NCBI GenBank assembly: GCA_025093985.1
Contig: JACAAK010000003.1
Coordinates: 186,001 to 250,000 of the forward strand
DNA length: 64,000 bases
Reading direction: 5' to 3'
DNA from: Calvatia gigantea
Lineage: Eukaryota > Basidiomycota > Agaricomycetes > Agaricales > Lycoperdaceae
How positions within the stretch are numbered: position 1 is the first letter of the stretch; every line of letters starts with the position of its first letter. Both the position numbers and the translations under genes were made by a program. Below are positions 36,350 through 49,888 of the stretch, piece after piece. The notes beneath the pieces were generated by a model. It was not told the origin of the DNA, ran no database searches, and was given only the letters and a program-made list of their open reading frames with translations.

Positions 36350-36863
36350 TGTTACGTGCACACTTACCTTGTAGGTTGTCTTCCCTAAAGGGCATCTATA
36401 CAGACTTACTCCCAATAGAGTTAACGTGGGGATCTATATATAGAGGGGATCTGCTCAGGGACTTGTCTCTGTATATAGTCAGTCAAGAAGTAAGGCAAGT
36501 CACTTGTTAGATGAGGCCTTAGTTCAGGCAAGAGGATTGTGGAAGATAAGAGGCTGGTAGCCAGTTCAAACTGTCTACTACAAGGAGTATCTAACTAGCT
36601 ACTTATACTAGATAAGTCGGAAGAAAGATAATGGACAAAGGATATGTGGATGTGTTGAACATCCACCATATAGGGAGAGATAGAACAAAGAAAGGAAACA
36701 CGAACACCATATCAGGTAGGGAGGGGAATGATGGCAAATCCAAAGACACAAAAATAGAAAAGAGAAGTAAACTAATAGTACATACATGGATATTAAATAA
36801 AGAAGTGAACAAGAAAGGAAATAGGTCTGTAAAAGGATAATGCTAGAATAAGAAGTCATAACA
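36350..36863. mobile_element. Solo LTR with 5-bp target-site duplication
   Basis: The element begins TGTTACGTGC and ends GTCATAACA, so its ends form the short inverted repeat TGTTA/TAACA expected of an LTR. It is flanked on both sides by CAACA (36345-36349 and 36864-36868), a perfect 5-base target duplication. It is 514 bases long, AG-rich on this strand and unlike its surroundings, and has no gag or pol coding sequence. It is best read as the remnant of an LTR retrotransposon after LTR-LTR recombination. The superfamily cannot be told from the LTR alone. Confidence 0.85.
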
Positions 36864-37124
36864 CAACATGACACGCTGGGTTTAAGGGCGCGTGTTGGGA
36901 TCTGAGAATTCATATGGGGGTGAGTATATCCAATCCTCCGTTGTTCCTGATGTTTTTTTTGCAGGTACCGTTGCGGCTACATGGCCCTGTTGCTACTTGT
37001 CGGCCGTCCAAGTCGTGTGGATCCGGTTTGTAGCTAGTTTGGCCATGTCCAAGATACATTAAAAGCAAACCCACGTTCGGGAACCTCATTCGGCCGTCTC
37101 ATTGTAAGTAAGTAGGGGTGGCCG

Positions 37125-37350
37125 CTTGCTTGTATACTCGAGGTACATATACGCACGTCAACTGAGAAGAGGATATCCGCTATGTTGTTGAGTAACCACA
37201 GCTTCGAGTACTTGATCCATCCGGCATCGAAGTACGCCTGGCGCAGAATTTAGGCCGCTCCAAGGAAAGATAAGGGCGCTGTTACGCGTTGTTACAGCCC
37301 CACCCCACTCACAGGGACCTCGGCCGCTCCCCAATCTGTTTCAGTTGGGG
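37125..37350. repeat. Direct repeat, left copy (partner 37480-37685)
   Basis: Shared strings with the partner are GAGAAGAGGATATC, ATGTTGTTGAGTAACCAC, AGGGCGC(T/C)GTTAC and CGCTCCCCAATCT. The spacing between these blocks differs slightly. The region 36869-37848 holds no supported gene. Confidence 0.75.
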
Positions 37351-37479
37351 TTGTTCGCCAGCTGAAAATCTGACTCGCTGACCAACTCCGTTCGCCGGCT
37401 GTCCCGTGGAGGGGAGCGGGGTCTGCATAAGTAAGCAGAACTGACTGCTTGCTTCCATTTGGTGGAGCTATTGGAATTT

Positions 37480-37685
37480 CGGGGACTGCTTGCTTACATG
37501 CATACGTCAATCGAGAAGAGGATATCAGGATCACATAATGTTATGTTGTTGAGTAACCACGGCATGCTATCCAGGGATAGATCAGGGCGCCGTTACCGCC
37601 CCACACCATGTTCATCAAGAAAATGTGTTGAACAGAGACCTCGTCGCTCCCCAATCTATTTCGGTTGAGCTTTGTAGTTGCCAGA
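37480..37685. repeat. Direct repeat, right copy (partner 37125-37350)
   Basis: This is the second copy of the diverged direct repeat, in the same orientation about 0.35 kb downstream. It ends shortly before the glutaminase promoter. Confidence 0.75.
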
Positions 37686-37848
37686 ACATCAATTAACCTG
37701 GCCCATAATCATTGATCTGATGCCATCGACCGTGGACTTGTCTATGTTTCATGACCCTTGTATTAACTTCGTTAGAGGGTATCTATGACCCTACAAACTC
37801 CCGGCACCAACCCCCCAATCTGTTATCGAGCAACCACCACCGACCAAC

Positions 37849-40800
37849 ATGCTCTCTCCATTCTTCCTGCAACTTACACTCTTTTATGGGCTGCTGGCTT
37901 ATGCTCAATCATCTTTCCAGCTCGGATATATCCCGCTAGCTGTGAAAACACCGTACCTGCATGCATGGATCGCCAGTAACGGGGGGCAGGGTCCTGCAGG
38001 TGTGTGGCCCAACTTTGTCTCGAGCGACCGGGTAAGTTACTTTTCCAACGCCGGTTTATCACTTGACACTGATTTTTTCAACACTGACAGGAATTCGGAT
38101 GGGGCGGACTAATCCGGGTTGATAACAAAGGGTATTGGTGAATGGGGGGTGGATCTAACTTGACGAGGACAGTGACGAGTGAAATCACTCCTACCAAGAG
38201 CATTTTCAGGCTTGAGGCTGGTCCCATTCGATTCAATGTCACGTTTTTCAGTCCCGTAGAAGTACGAAACTTCTGTCTTGAGTCCATTCTGGTTAGTGTC
38301 TCATCAGGTTTGCAGCCTAGCGACTATGTGAGGCAGTCGATGCCATCTTCCTATATGTACATCGACGGGATCGCCGCCAACGACTCCCAACCTCATACGG
38401 TTCAAGTTTATTCCGATATTTCCGCCCGTAGGTTTGAGTTGTTCTGCTGGATTATAGAAAGCTAAAGGCTATGCATCGCAGAATGGGTCACCAAGGAAGA
38501 GACAACTGTGGTAGAGTGGAATACTACGGTAAAAGATAACATGATTTATCACCGCGTTACACGGCAAAGCCCAGCTTCGATGGTGGAAAACGGTGGTATA
38601 TCCGAAGATGCCACTGGATATTACTGCCACGGTCAAGGTACAACCGCTCCTTTCTCCATTTTTTTCGTGTTTGACACCATCAACAGCGGCCTGGGCTCAC
38701 TTGGCAAACAGGTTCAGCCGACGACTGCCGTCTACATTTTACAGCAAACGGGAGCCTCGAAAATGGCGATGTAAAGTTCCGACAAGTGTCAGAGTATGTT
38801 GCTTGTCCCTCCTCCAGTGATTATCTCAACTAATAAAACAGTGCCTGGCCTGTAATTTCGTTCTCGGTAGGCCTGGGCACCATATCTCCAGGTGATCAAC
38901 CGGATCCTGTTGTCTGGTCCCTTGGCCTTGTTCGTGACCCCTTGGTCACCTACGCCACGGATCAACCTGCACAAAACCGAAGCACCTACCATTGGTCGAA
39001 TTATTCCAACATTGAGGAAGTGGTACGTTCGTCGATCACATAAGTCTACAAGAAGAACTTATGATCTTTTTTACTCAGGTATTCGCTTCCCTAAGCGGCT
39101 TCTCGGGTGCTCTCAGTCGAGGCTTGGGCTTGGACAACAAAGTCCTTTCTACCGCACTTACCATCTCCCCCGAATATGCTGGCATCTTGTCACTCGTAAT
39201 AAGACAGATATTCGCAGTCCATGGATATCACAATCCCTTCAGCCCAGCCAGGACAATTTGATAACACAGATGTGAGGATATTCATGAAAGATATCGGGGT
39301 GTCTTTGTGAGTCCCTAGATTCCCATCCTGTCGCATTGGAGGTCAAAACTTCACGAAATAATACAGGCGAACAAATCCTGTTGAAGCCATCTATGGCGCA
39401 CTCCCAGCTCTCATATTCTTCAATCCGTCCCTAGCTCGTGATCTACTCCAACCTTTGCTCGAGTTTCACTCATCACCTCGTTGCGCTAATCCTTATGCTG
39501 CTCTTGATCTCGGTGGGCTATTTCTGCCATCGTGATAGTCTGTTCTGATTTCCACCAAGGTGCCAGCTACCCACTCATCAATGGTAATTCCACGGATACC
39601 CATATCCTAGCTGTCGAGAGTAAGCGCTGCAATGATCATTTTCTGCTGCCGCCTGACCTCGCGTCATAGGTTGTGGAAATATGCTAATAACGATGTACGC
39701 ACAAGCTGTCAAGCCAGGCGATGGCGCCCTCCTATCTCATTATGTGTGTTCCCCCCTAGTTATTACACTGACTTACTGATGTGAACAGCATCCTTTACTA
39801 CAACGCTGGCGGACTTCCTGATTGAGAACAGTCTTCATCCTCGTGGGTTCATTACTGCAGATGGCATTGGCAGCCCAGATATGTCGAATCTGGCGGTTAA
39901 GGGTATTCTTGGCGTCTACTCTATGGCGAAGATTACTGAGGCCGTGGGGGTGTCCAATACCACGTATATGGTCAGCTGCGCAAATAAATGTCCGGAAGCA
40001 TGCTGATAATTTTCACCTTTAGGATCGCGCTACACAGCTTATCAAGGACTGGAAACAACTTGCAGTCGAAGCGGACGGTCATATTCAAGCCGTCTATGGG
40101 CAGACGTTGAATTCTTGGGGCATAATGTATAATATCTTCCCTGCAGTGTGGTTGGGGATGGGTTTGATTAAGGAAAATGTACGTTGGATGCAGCTTTGTC
40201 CGGTTAAATTCGCAGAACTCACGTTGCGCAGGTTCTAGAACGTCAGGCCCAGTTTTACGCGCAGCAGAGCTGTGGGCCTTCCCTAGAATTATCCTCGCCA
40301 CCGTTGGTCCGCTTAACCCGCTTTATCATATAGCCCCCAAGTTTGGTTTTAGTTTGGATAGCTCACGGGCAGATGTTGCCTATCCTCGTACGTCCAACTA
40401 CCATAAACTTAGATGTATACGCACAATATCTCCACAGATTGGACTTTGATGACCGCCGCAACAATCCCCGACGGCTTGGCCATCGTTCGAAACAGGCTCA
40501 TTGAGTCAACATATGAACGGGCATATATGTCGATACCCGATTGCCCTTGCCAGTGGCATACAAGCCATCTAGCGGTGATAATATATCTAGAAACGGGAGG
40601 TTTGCCACCTCATCCAATGCTTAATTCAAAGGACTAATTCTATTTAAGTCCAATCCTCGGGGCTGCTTTTTCTTTGGCGGCTTTGGGGTGCGTCATACCG
40701 TCCACTTACATTGAGAACCTATACTCAAACACCCCCTAGCATCCAGAACGCCAATATCAGCGCCCCGCAGATCGGCTCCCCTAACCCTCATAGAAAAAAT

Positions 40801-41291
40801 CTGGGCGCAATTGTAGGTGGTGTCCTCTGTGGCTTCGCGCTCCTTCTCCTCGTGGCCACTGCAATTTTTATCGTCCGGCGAAGGCGCAAGCAGCGACAGG
40901 GCGCTATTGTTGTTCTCAACGAGTCCGAAGCTGACCTACTCACCCACGCTGGGTACAACAACACTAACAGGTAACACAGTACCTTCCTTTTGATCGCACA
41001 GGTGTTAGATTCGCCTGGATACCGGACCTGGGTCCGTCTCCGGCCCCACTTCCAATTGGAGCGACCACCACCCCTCCACCCGTGATGTCTCGAAAGCAAA
41101 GGGAAGCCTTGGGTATATCTCATGGACATATCGCCATGCGAAATGAACCGGCTGTGTCATCTTCCTCAATTTTAAACTCAAATTCAACATCCGTATCTGG
41201 GGCGGAGAATATCAGAGCAGAGGTTGAACAACTTAGGAGGGAGATGGAATCTATCCGGCACATAACAGAAGCCCCGCCCGGGTATTCTTAA
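37849..41291 (+). CDS. GtaA-like glutaminase with C-terminal membrane anchor and coiled coil, frame-broken
   Basis: The family is the fungal extracellular glutaminase GtaA (DUF4965/DUF5127/DUF1793 type). The signal peptide is MLSPFFLQLTLFYGLLAYAQ. Family segments seen are IPLAVKTPYLHAWI, GWGGLIRVDNKGYWWMG, RPGLTWQTGS, WPVISFSVGLGTISPG, NPYAALDLG, ADGIGSPDMSNLAVKG, SWGIMYNIFPAVWLG and DWTLMTAATIPDG. Unlike secreted GtaA, a single TM segment follows (VGGVLCGFALLLLVATAIFI), then a basic stop-transfer RRRRKQR and a cytosolic tail ending in a short coiled coil (AEVEQLRREMESIRH) and EAPPGYS. About ten introns are needed. Single-base frame changes that no intron explains occur near 38622, 39219 and 39808. 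With three breaks it is probably a pseudogene, though assembly error is possible. Its 3' end is copied at 45010-45190. Confidence 0.75.
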
Positions 41292-41569
41292 GCCCCTTCC
41301 GTTTTTTTGTTTCTGTGTTTTGGAAGGGGAGCGTGGTCACCTTTTCAACGGACACTCTTCGTGTTATCACCTTCCTTTCTTTCATGACGTTCCACCTAAA
41401 TTATTGTGCATATGTAGTCGTTCCCCACCGCAAAGGTGTAGATATGTCGGTGGTCACAGGTTCGCGCGGCGCATTAATGCATCAATCTAAAACAGGAAGA
41501 GGCCTGGGTACACATTGTTGCACAATAAAGAAACACTGCATACGTGCGAAGTGTAGTCCCGAATATCCT

Positions 41570-42611
41570 TTATGACTCCTGAAGCACCCTTTTTCTGTTT
41601 ATGGAATGGGTGGCATCCCGAGTCCCAGGTACGTAGCAATGATAATAAACCGGATAATGCAACTAATAATGATAGCGGCCAAGCCCGTCTGTTGTAACTC
41701 AAGAATCATCATGATCCTGATGTTCCAGAGAATGATTGAGAACAAAGCATAGATAATGAAAGAAGGGGATACGATGAGCGCAACAAGGAAAGTGATCTGT
41801 GAGGGTGGGGGTGAGGGAATTTGATTGGGTTGTGGGATAAAATGATCACGAACCTTGTGGTCGTTTACAGGACCATGCCTCGCACGGAGGTGCAGAACGA
41901 CTGGAGGAGACCAGGATATCCAACCTCGCGGCGAGCAACAGAACCTGATACGCCAAATAAGCATTGTTTGCCGCTTCTGCATGTGGCCTCGTCACGAGTA
42001 TTGCTGATAACCCAGCAGCACCCATGCCCAAACCAAGAAGGGCAGCAGTCAAGACCGCATCGGAAACCATTCTAATTCCACGAACCATTGAGGGGGTTGT
42101 GACCAGCTACTTTTTCTCGGTGGGCCAGGAGGGCGAAAGCGCCAACAAGCGCCAACGCTGAGGAGGACGTCAGTCAGATGTCCCATCACCATCTCTGCGA
42201 CGAAGTAGCTTGGGTTAACTCGGGGCGGTCGAACGGGGAGACGTTTTGGTTGTTCGGCAAAGCAATTCCGATAGCAGAAAGGATGTCGGAAGTTATAAGC
42301 GTTAAAGTTGATAGAAGGAGCAACATTGGGAAGATGGGACCAACACTGTACTCGGGCAGAGCGATGGACGGTGGCCGCTGGGAAGAACGTCTGTATACGT
42401 TCCCGAATGCTTGAAGTGTCTGGAAGGCAGTGAAGATAGCAGAAATGACGTAGAATGCAAAAGCGGCCACATATATAGGCGCGAGGCTCAACCCCGATGT
42501 CGAATCGCCCAACTCCCGACCACCTTTACCGCTACCTTCACCGCCACGCTTCGCCAGCACAGAGGGAGATGTAGTGCAGACGAAGATCCAAAAATTCAAA
42601 GCCAGCTGAAA
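41570..42611 (-). pseudogene. Glycine-rich seven-TM family copy 4 (pseudogene)
   Basis: The N-terminus reads LALNFWIFVCTTSPSVLAKR with no ATG at the family start position, followed by the Gly-rich part and the first two TM segments. The frame breaks near 42200 (after FDRPELTQ), again near 42110 and near 41920-41950. A stop occurs in the tail after GMPPIP. Many family strings remain (RPPSIALPEYSVGPIFPM, ALIVSPSF). It pairs with the intact PEBP gene at 44057 in divergent orientation. Confidence 0.85.
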
Positions 42612-44802
<2,191 letters not shown>

Positions 44803-45567
44803 ATCCTATGTCAGCCCTACGATGTGAAGTACGAAAGAGATTAATTGTACAAGAATATATTTTCCTCTTCTCCGGTCGGGATCGCCTGTACCCTCCTCTT
44901 TCTCGCTTTTGCCTCTCTTATTTATTTTCCAGAAATATTACAGAGATTCCCGAGAGCCTGATTGAGACCCTCCACAACAATTTATCCTCAGACTTTAAAT
45001 ACATACTAGCCGTGTCACCTCTCTCAAATTCAAACTCAGATTTATCATCTGTATCTGGGGCGGAGAACCTCAGCAGAGGTTGAATAACTTAGGAGGGAAA
45101 TGGAATCTATCCGACACATAACAGAAGCCCCTTCCATTTTTTTGTTTCTATTTTTTGGGAGGGGTGCATGGTCACCCTTCCAGCTGACCTCAATGTAACC
45201 ACCCTCCTTTCATGATGTTCCACCTAAATTATTGCACATGTGTAGTCATTCCCTCCCATAAAGACATAGAACCCCACTCAGGATCCAATGGCGCTTGATT
45301 GCTTCACGGCCCCAAAGGAAGGCTTATACTAGAAGGAATCCAAGATGTACTTGCCTATCCATTGTAGTCCATAGATAGCCCACCCAAAATGGGTTTTCCA
45401 TCAGGGATTCACATTTTAAACAATTATGTCGGTGGTCACAGATTCGCCCAGTGCACCGATGCATCAATTTAAAACAGGAGAGGCATGGGTCCATACTGTT
45501 GCACAATAAAAAGACATTGTATACGCGTGAAGGCCACTTGGGCAAGGTGTGTAGACCCGAATATCCT
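44803..45567. other. Junction between repeat units, with glutaminase-tail copy
   Basis: It holds the PEBP 3' flank, the glutaminase-tail fragment (45010-45190) and the 3' flank of seven-TM copy 5. About 45010-45560 parallels 41165-41565, showing where unit 3 starts. Confidence 0.6.
45010..45190 (+). pseudogene. Copy of the glutaminase 3' end
   Basis: The sequence matches 41160-41345, covering the codons for SVSGAENI and the coiled-coil tail, but small indels break the frame after SGAEN. No upstream glutaminase sequence is attached. It shows that the duplicated unit began inside the glutaminase gene. Confidence 0.85.
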
Positions 45568-46678
45568 TTATGACTCCTGGACACCCTTTCTTTGTTTATG
45601 GGTAGGTGGTATCCACAGGCACGTAGCAATGATGATAAACGGATGACGCAACTAATAATGGTAGTGGCCAAGCCTGCCTGTTGTTCCACAAAGATCGTGG
45701 GGATCCTGATGTTCCAGAGGATGATCGAGACCAAAGCATAGAGAATAAAAGAAGCGGACACGATGAGCGCAACAAGTAAAATGATCTGTGAGAGAGGGAG
45801 TGAGGAATTTTAATTGGGCCGTGAATCAAACGATCACGAACCTTGTGGTCGTTCACAGGACTGTGCCTCGCACGGAAGTGCAGAATGATGGAGGAGACCA
45901 GGATATCAACCGCTGCAACGAGGAATAAGGCGTGGTACGCCAAAGAAACTTTCTCTTCCGCCCGTGGAGCAGCCCCGCTAAGAGGTGCTGCTCTTAACCC
46001 GACAATAGCCATGCTCAGAGCAAGAAGGGTGTAGGTCAAGACTGCATCGAAGATCATTTTTGTTTTACGAACAAACAGGGGGGTTGTGACCAACACTTTT
46101 TCGCGGTGGGCCAGGAGGACGAGAATGCCAGATATGAGGAGGACGTCGGTCAGATAATTCATTATCATCACGGCGCTGAGGTAGTTTTTTTGGCTTATAA
46201 TAAAGAAATCAGGGAAGTCGAATAAGGGCACATTTTGGTTGTTCATCAAAGGATTGCCGGCAGCATTCAGGATGTCAAAAGTGAGAAGTGTCAAGGTTGA
46301 CAAAAGGAGCGACATCGGGAAGATGGACCAACGCTGAACTCGGGCAAGGCAATGGAAGGTGGTCGCTGGGAGTGGTGCCTGTATATGTTTCTGATTGCTA
46401 AGAGGTGCCTGGTTGGCGGTGAAAACAGCAGAAACGAGGGAGAACGCGAAGGCAGCTGCAAAGATAGGTTCGAGGCCCAACCCCAATACCGAAGCACCCA
46501 TTTCACCATTACCACCACCACCATCACCACTGCTACTGCTACTGCCACTGCCACCGCCACCACTACCACCACCACCACTACTACCGCCACCACCACCACC
46601 ACCACGTTTCAATGGCAGCACAAAAGGGAGTGTGCTGCAGATGAAGATCCGAAGCCTCAAGGTTGGCTGCAAAGGCAT
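45568..46678 (-). CDS. Glycine-rich seven-TM protein, family copy 5 (two compensating frame shifts)
   Basis: It starts MPLQPTLRLRIFICSTLPFV. The Gly-rich part is expanded to about 45 residues of Gly and Ser, encoded by a CCACCA-type microsatellite. Relative to copies 2-4 the frame shifts near 46405 and shifts back near 46325, so about 25-30 residues between TM1 and TM2 are replaced by unrelated sequence while the rest stays in frame. Beyond the NDHK intron, another one-base loss near 45640 changes the tail within the last TM segment. The protein may still be made, with an altered loop and end, or the gene may be in early decay. Confidence 0.65.
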
Positions 46679-47415
46679 TTTGGCCGGGTTCTGTCTGGTC
46701 TGTTCAAAAATGAAGGGAACTATTTGAACATTTGAAATTTCCAGAATCAGGAGGTTGGTTGAGTTATCTATATGTAATGTAGCAACAGACTGACGGTGGA
46801 TAGATTGATGGTTGAATGTTTCGATTCCCAGATTAGAACATTATATCCTTCGTGGGCAGTGGTCACGATTTGGGCAAGGCAACAATATTCTATCGTGAAC
46901 GCTTCCTCTTTCGTTATGTAGAATGTGGGATAGCCTTTCACAACGCAAAACGAGCGCACTCTTCTGGCATTCTGCCTGGTCAAACCGTTGTGTGGTGTGG
47001 GTTAATACCCGTGACGGACGCTGAGGAAAAAGCTCCGGCATCACCTTTGTAAGGAAGGCTAGGCGCATCTATCACAGCTTAACCACTTGAGCACGTATCC
47101 ATGACACTTTAATCATTTAGAGGGTGAATATAGACAGTCTCCAAAAACAAGGCAAACTGTGGCACTGAATTATAACCCTCCAGATCTTATTTAAAAATTT
47201 ACGTTTCTGCCGCCAAGGCCAACATTAACAACATCCTGGTAGGAAAGGGTGGAATTCTTGACGTGAGATGTCGGTGAGGTGCGCCATAAGAAGACTGGGA
47301 AGATAATTTTGTTCATGCTAAACGCAGTTGATCAGTTGCTGGATTCACCGGCCCGTCGGATCGCTCACTGATCCTAAACCCATGCTCAAGCTGTTCTCCC
47401 CCTCTTCTCTTCTTA

Positions 47416-47492
47416 TAAAGATGGCAGCTGGACGCCGTCTGTCTTGTTCATGGTCATCTAAGATCAAACTGCTGCGGAAACGGTCCCTGTAG
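47416..47492 (+). pseudogene. PEBP-family fragment in unit 3
   Basis: It reads KDGSWTPSVLFMVI, stop, DQTAAETV, matching the first exon of the intact PEBP gene. The 5' coding part is deleted and TGG is changed to TAA. The upstream flank (47240-47410) matches 43860-44030 closely. Confidence 0.85.
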
Positions 47493-47649
47493 CACGTAGC
47501 TCCTCCTTTTACTTCCCTTATTTAATCCCAAAGATATTAGAGAGATTTCCGGGGGCTTAATTTGGACCCTTTGGCCGCAACGCACAATGATTTATTTTCA
47601 TACTTATTTTGAGACATTCCTGTATTAAGTACACCTTCTACTAGGTCCT

Positions 47650-48672
47650 CTACTTGCGATACCTGGATGACCGCGCCGGATGAGCGTCAACCGTGTCGAC
47701 AGATATGAAAGCTTACCAAACGACACTCTTACGGAGCCGTGTATCTTACGCTGAAGCTGGAGCATGGCATACAAGAGCGCCTCCGAGGTAGGAGGGCACC
47801 CAGGCACATATACATCAACCGGAACGATTCCTAGACATTGAGGGTCAAACGTTCTTGCTTTTGAAGGCCCGAGGAACGGGGATTGACAAAGCAGTACACT
47901 CAGTGTCACATCCACGGACAACAGAGTACGAGTAGTGGTAATAGCCCACTGCCGTTCGCGCACGAACCCATGGAAATGACCCATCCTCCCACCTTAATTG
48001 GTTAAGGCATTTCCGCCCCAAAATGAAAATCACTTACGGGGTTTCGGCATCTGATCATAAAGCTTTCTCAAAGCAGGAGCCATCTTATTTGTCAGGGTAC
48101 CAGACACAATCATAATGTCGCTCTGGTGTGGGCTCACACGGAAGTAGAGTCCTAGTCTATCTTGGTCGTAGCGAGTAGCAGCCACGTGCATCATCTCCAC
48201 CGCGCAGCAAGCGAGGCCTAATAGAGGTGATTGGATTACTCAAAGCAAAAACGGAGCGAGACAACGCACCGAAATTCATCGGCCACATTGAACCTTGTCC
48301 TTGTCCAGTTTGTAAGCTTCTCAAGTGTCGAAAGCAAATTTTCATAAAGGAAAGGAATGCAAGACTAGAGCAGCGAAAGAGAGAGAAAATACTCACCAGC
48401 ACGGTTTTGCGGCTGTTCGGGGCCGAATTGGTTTGACTCCGTTTGGCGATTTCAGTCATAGGTATTCCTGTCGAGGCTGAGGGAACAATTTTTTCGGCTT
48501 TTCTTATGGTAACGGAGGAGGTAAAGGAGCAGTGTGGTAGAAATGAGATGAAGTGTTTTTGGGAACCCCATTCAAAGCGTTGGTAGCTCTGCAACCCAAA
48601 CATTGAGCGAAGAGGAACTCTTTTAGCGATCTTACAAACTGCGCGTTCATGAGTACTCGACCACCTTGACAT
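47650..48672 (-). pseudogene. Complex I subunit NDUFS7/PSST (20 kDa), damaged copy
   Basis: NDUFS7 carries iron-sulfur cluster N2, the last centre before ubiquinone. The family is clear: [87 protein letters not shown], and a C-terminal WYRK. All four N2-ligand cysteines remain. The N-terminus is basic and Ser-rich, as for a mitochondrial presequence. Four lesions are seen: one extra base near 48300 (TNWTR/QGSMWP), one extra G near 47946 (after SCANG), a lost splice donor near 47898-47903 (CTGAGT instead of GTGAGT), and one missing base near 47735. Because complex I needs this subunit, an intact copy should exist elsewhere. Poor consensus sequence is the alternative. Confidence 0.85.
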
Positions 48673-49888
48673 AGCAATAACACAACTATACCTGCATATT
48701 TCAGCGCGAAAGTCATAGTGGGAGCACAGTGAAAAGGCGCTCTCACATCGTCTCAGAGGATTTCTCCGGAGCCAGGTCCCCTCAGTCAGATAGAATCGGC
48801 ACGACCCCTAAAACGGAGACTCTTTGTGGCTGTATTTCCCGGCTTTTTACATATCACCCGATTCACCCCGATAAATTTTGCGCAATGTTCAGGTTAGTAC
48901 CTATTCTGTGAACCCGGTGCAGTGTCTGGATATGTGCGAGGCACAGAAGATCCCGATATTCGGCAGTGCGCTGAAATGCTAACATAAATCCAACCGAGAC
49001 AAGTCGGAAAAGCACCAAGAAAGTCCACGGTCACGCGAACTCAGGAAAACTATACAGTGTTAAGCTGACTGTTCCGTCAAACGATTTTCGCTTGTGGACT
49101 TCAGAGGAGCCGGCACATGGGCCTCAGAACGACATATGGAAGAGATCATGGATTCTGACGGGCATCACTGAGATAAGGAAGGTCCTCCTAGGGAACAGTA
49201 TAGGAGATGGGCTATCCCCCCAGCAGGAGCTTTCACTCACAACGACATGGACCATAGTCGAAAGACAAATAGAAGCATTTCAGTGCATTAGAGGTCCTCC
49301 ATTTTTACGGTACATACCCCGAAATCGCAGCTCGTGGTTGGATCGGATGACCGCAAAAAGCTGCTCGAACGGGTCCCCATAGTAGATGCATATCTCATTT
49401 ACGCAAATTGCTGACTCGCAGTGTAACTATCCGAAATGGGTGAAACGGCGTCACGGCTTCGTGAATATCTTCGTAATGCTGGTTACGTGTTCTGCAGCTC
49501 TCCATGACCGACGTCAGGGAGGTACTCGTGGATGTGCGTGGGCAATTCATGATCAGCGATAGACATCTCACTCACGCACGACAATGCAGACGCTCGCCCA
49601 GGAATTGAGTTGCACTCCTACAATTTTGCAGTGCCACTGGGCGAGGTCCAGGTGCGATTAATTACCCCGGCTATTTTCATTCATACTATTTCAAACACGC
49701 TATACCACTATAATGCAAGACCAGACAATCATTGTCGAAACATTGGAAGAAAAAACATAGCATGTCGTCACGAATTCCAAAGGTATCTCTTCATGTTCAC
49801 CCCAAGGTGGTGAGGGATATAGTATACTATTGTCATCACTATCAATGCTTTCAACTCTGAATCTCCAAACTAGTGGGCCTACCAAATG
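48673..49888. other. 1.2-kb gap with no supported gene
   Basis: Short frames occur on the plus strand (for example 49092-49382), but none has a recognised motif or partner exon. Confidence 0.35.

Noticed and set aside
36608..36913. Hydrophobic minus-strand frame of 101 codons
   Set aside because: It lies wholly inside the solo LTR and reflects the AG-rich bias of that strand.
46291..46605. Valine-rich frame overlapping seven-TM copy 5
   Set aside because: It is the alternate reading of the Gly/Ser microsatellite; only its non-repeat part is informative, as the ancestral frame of copy 5.
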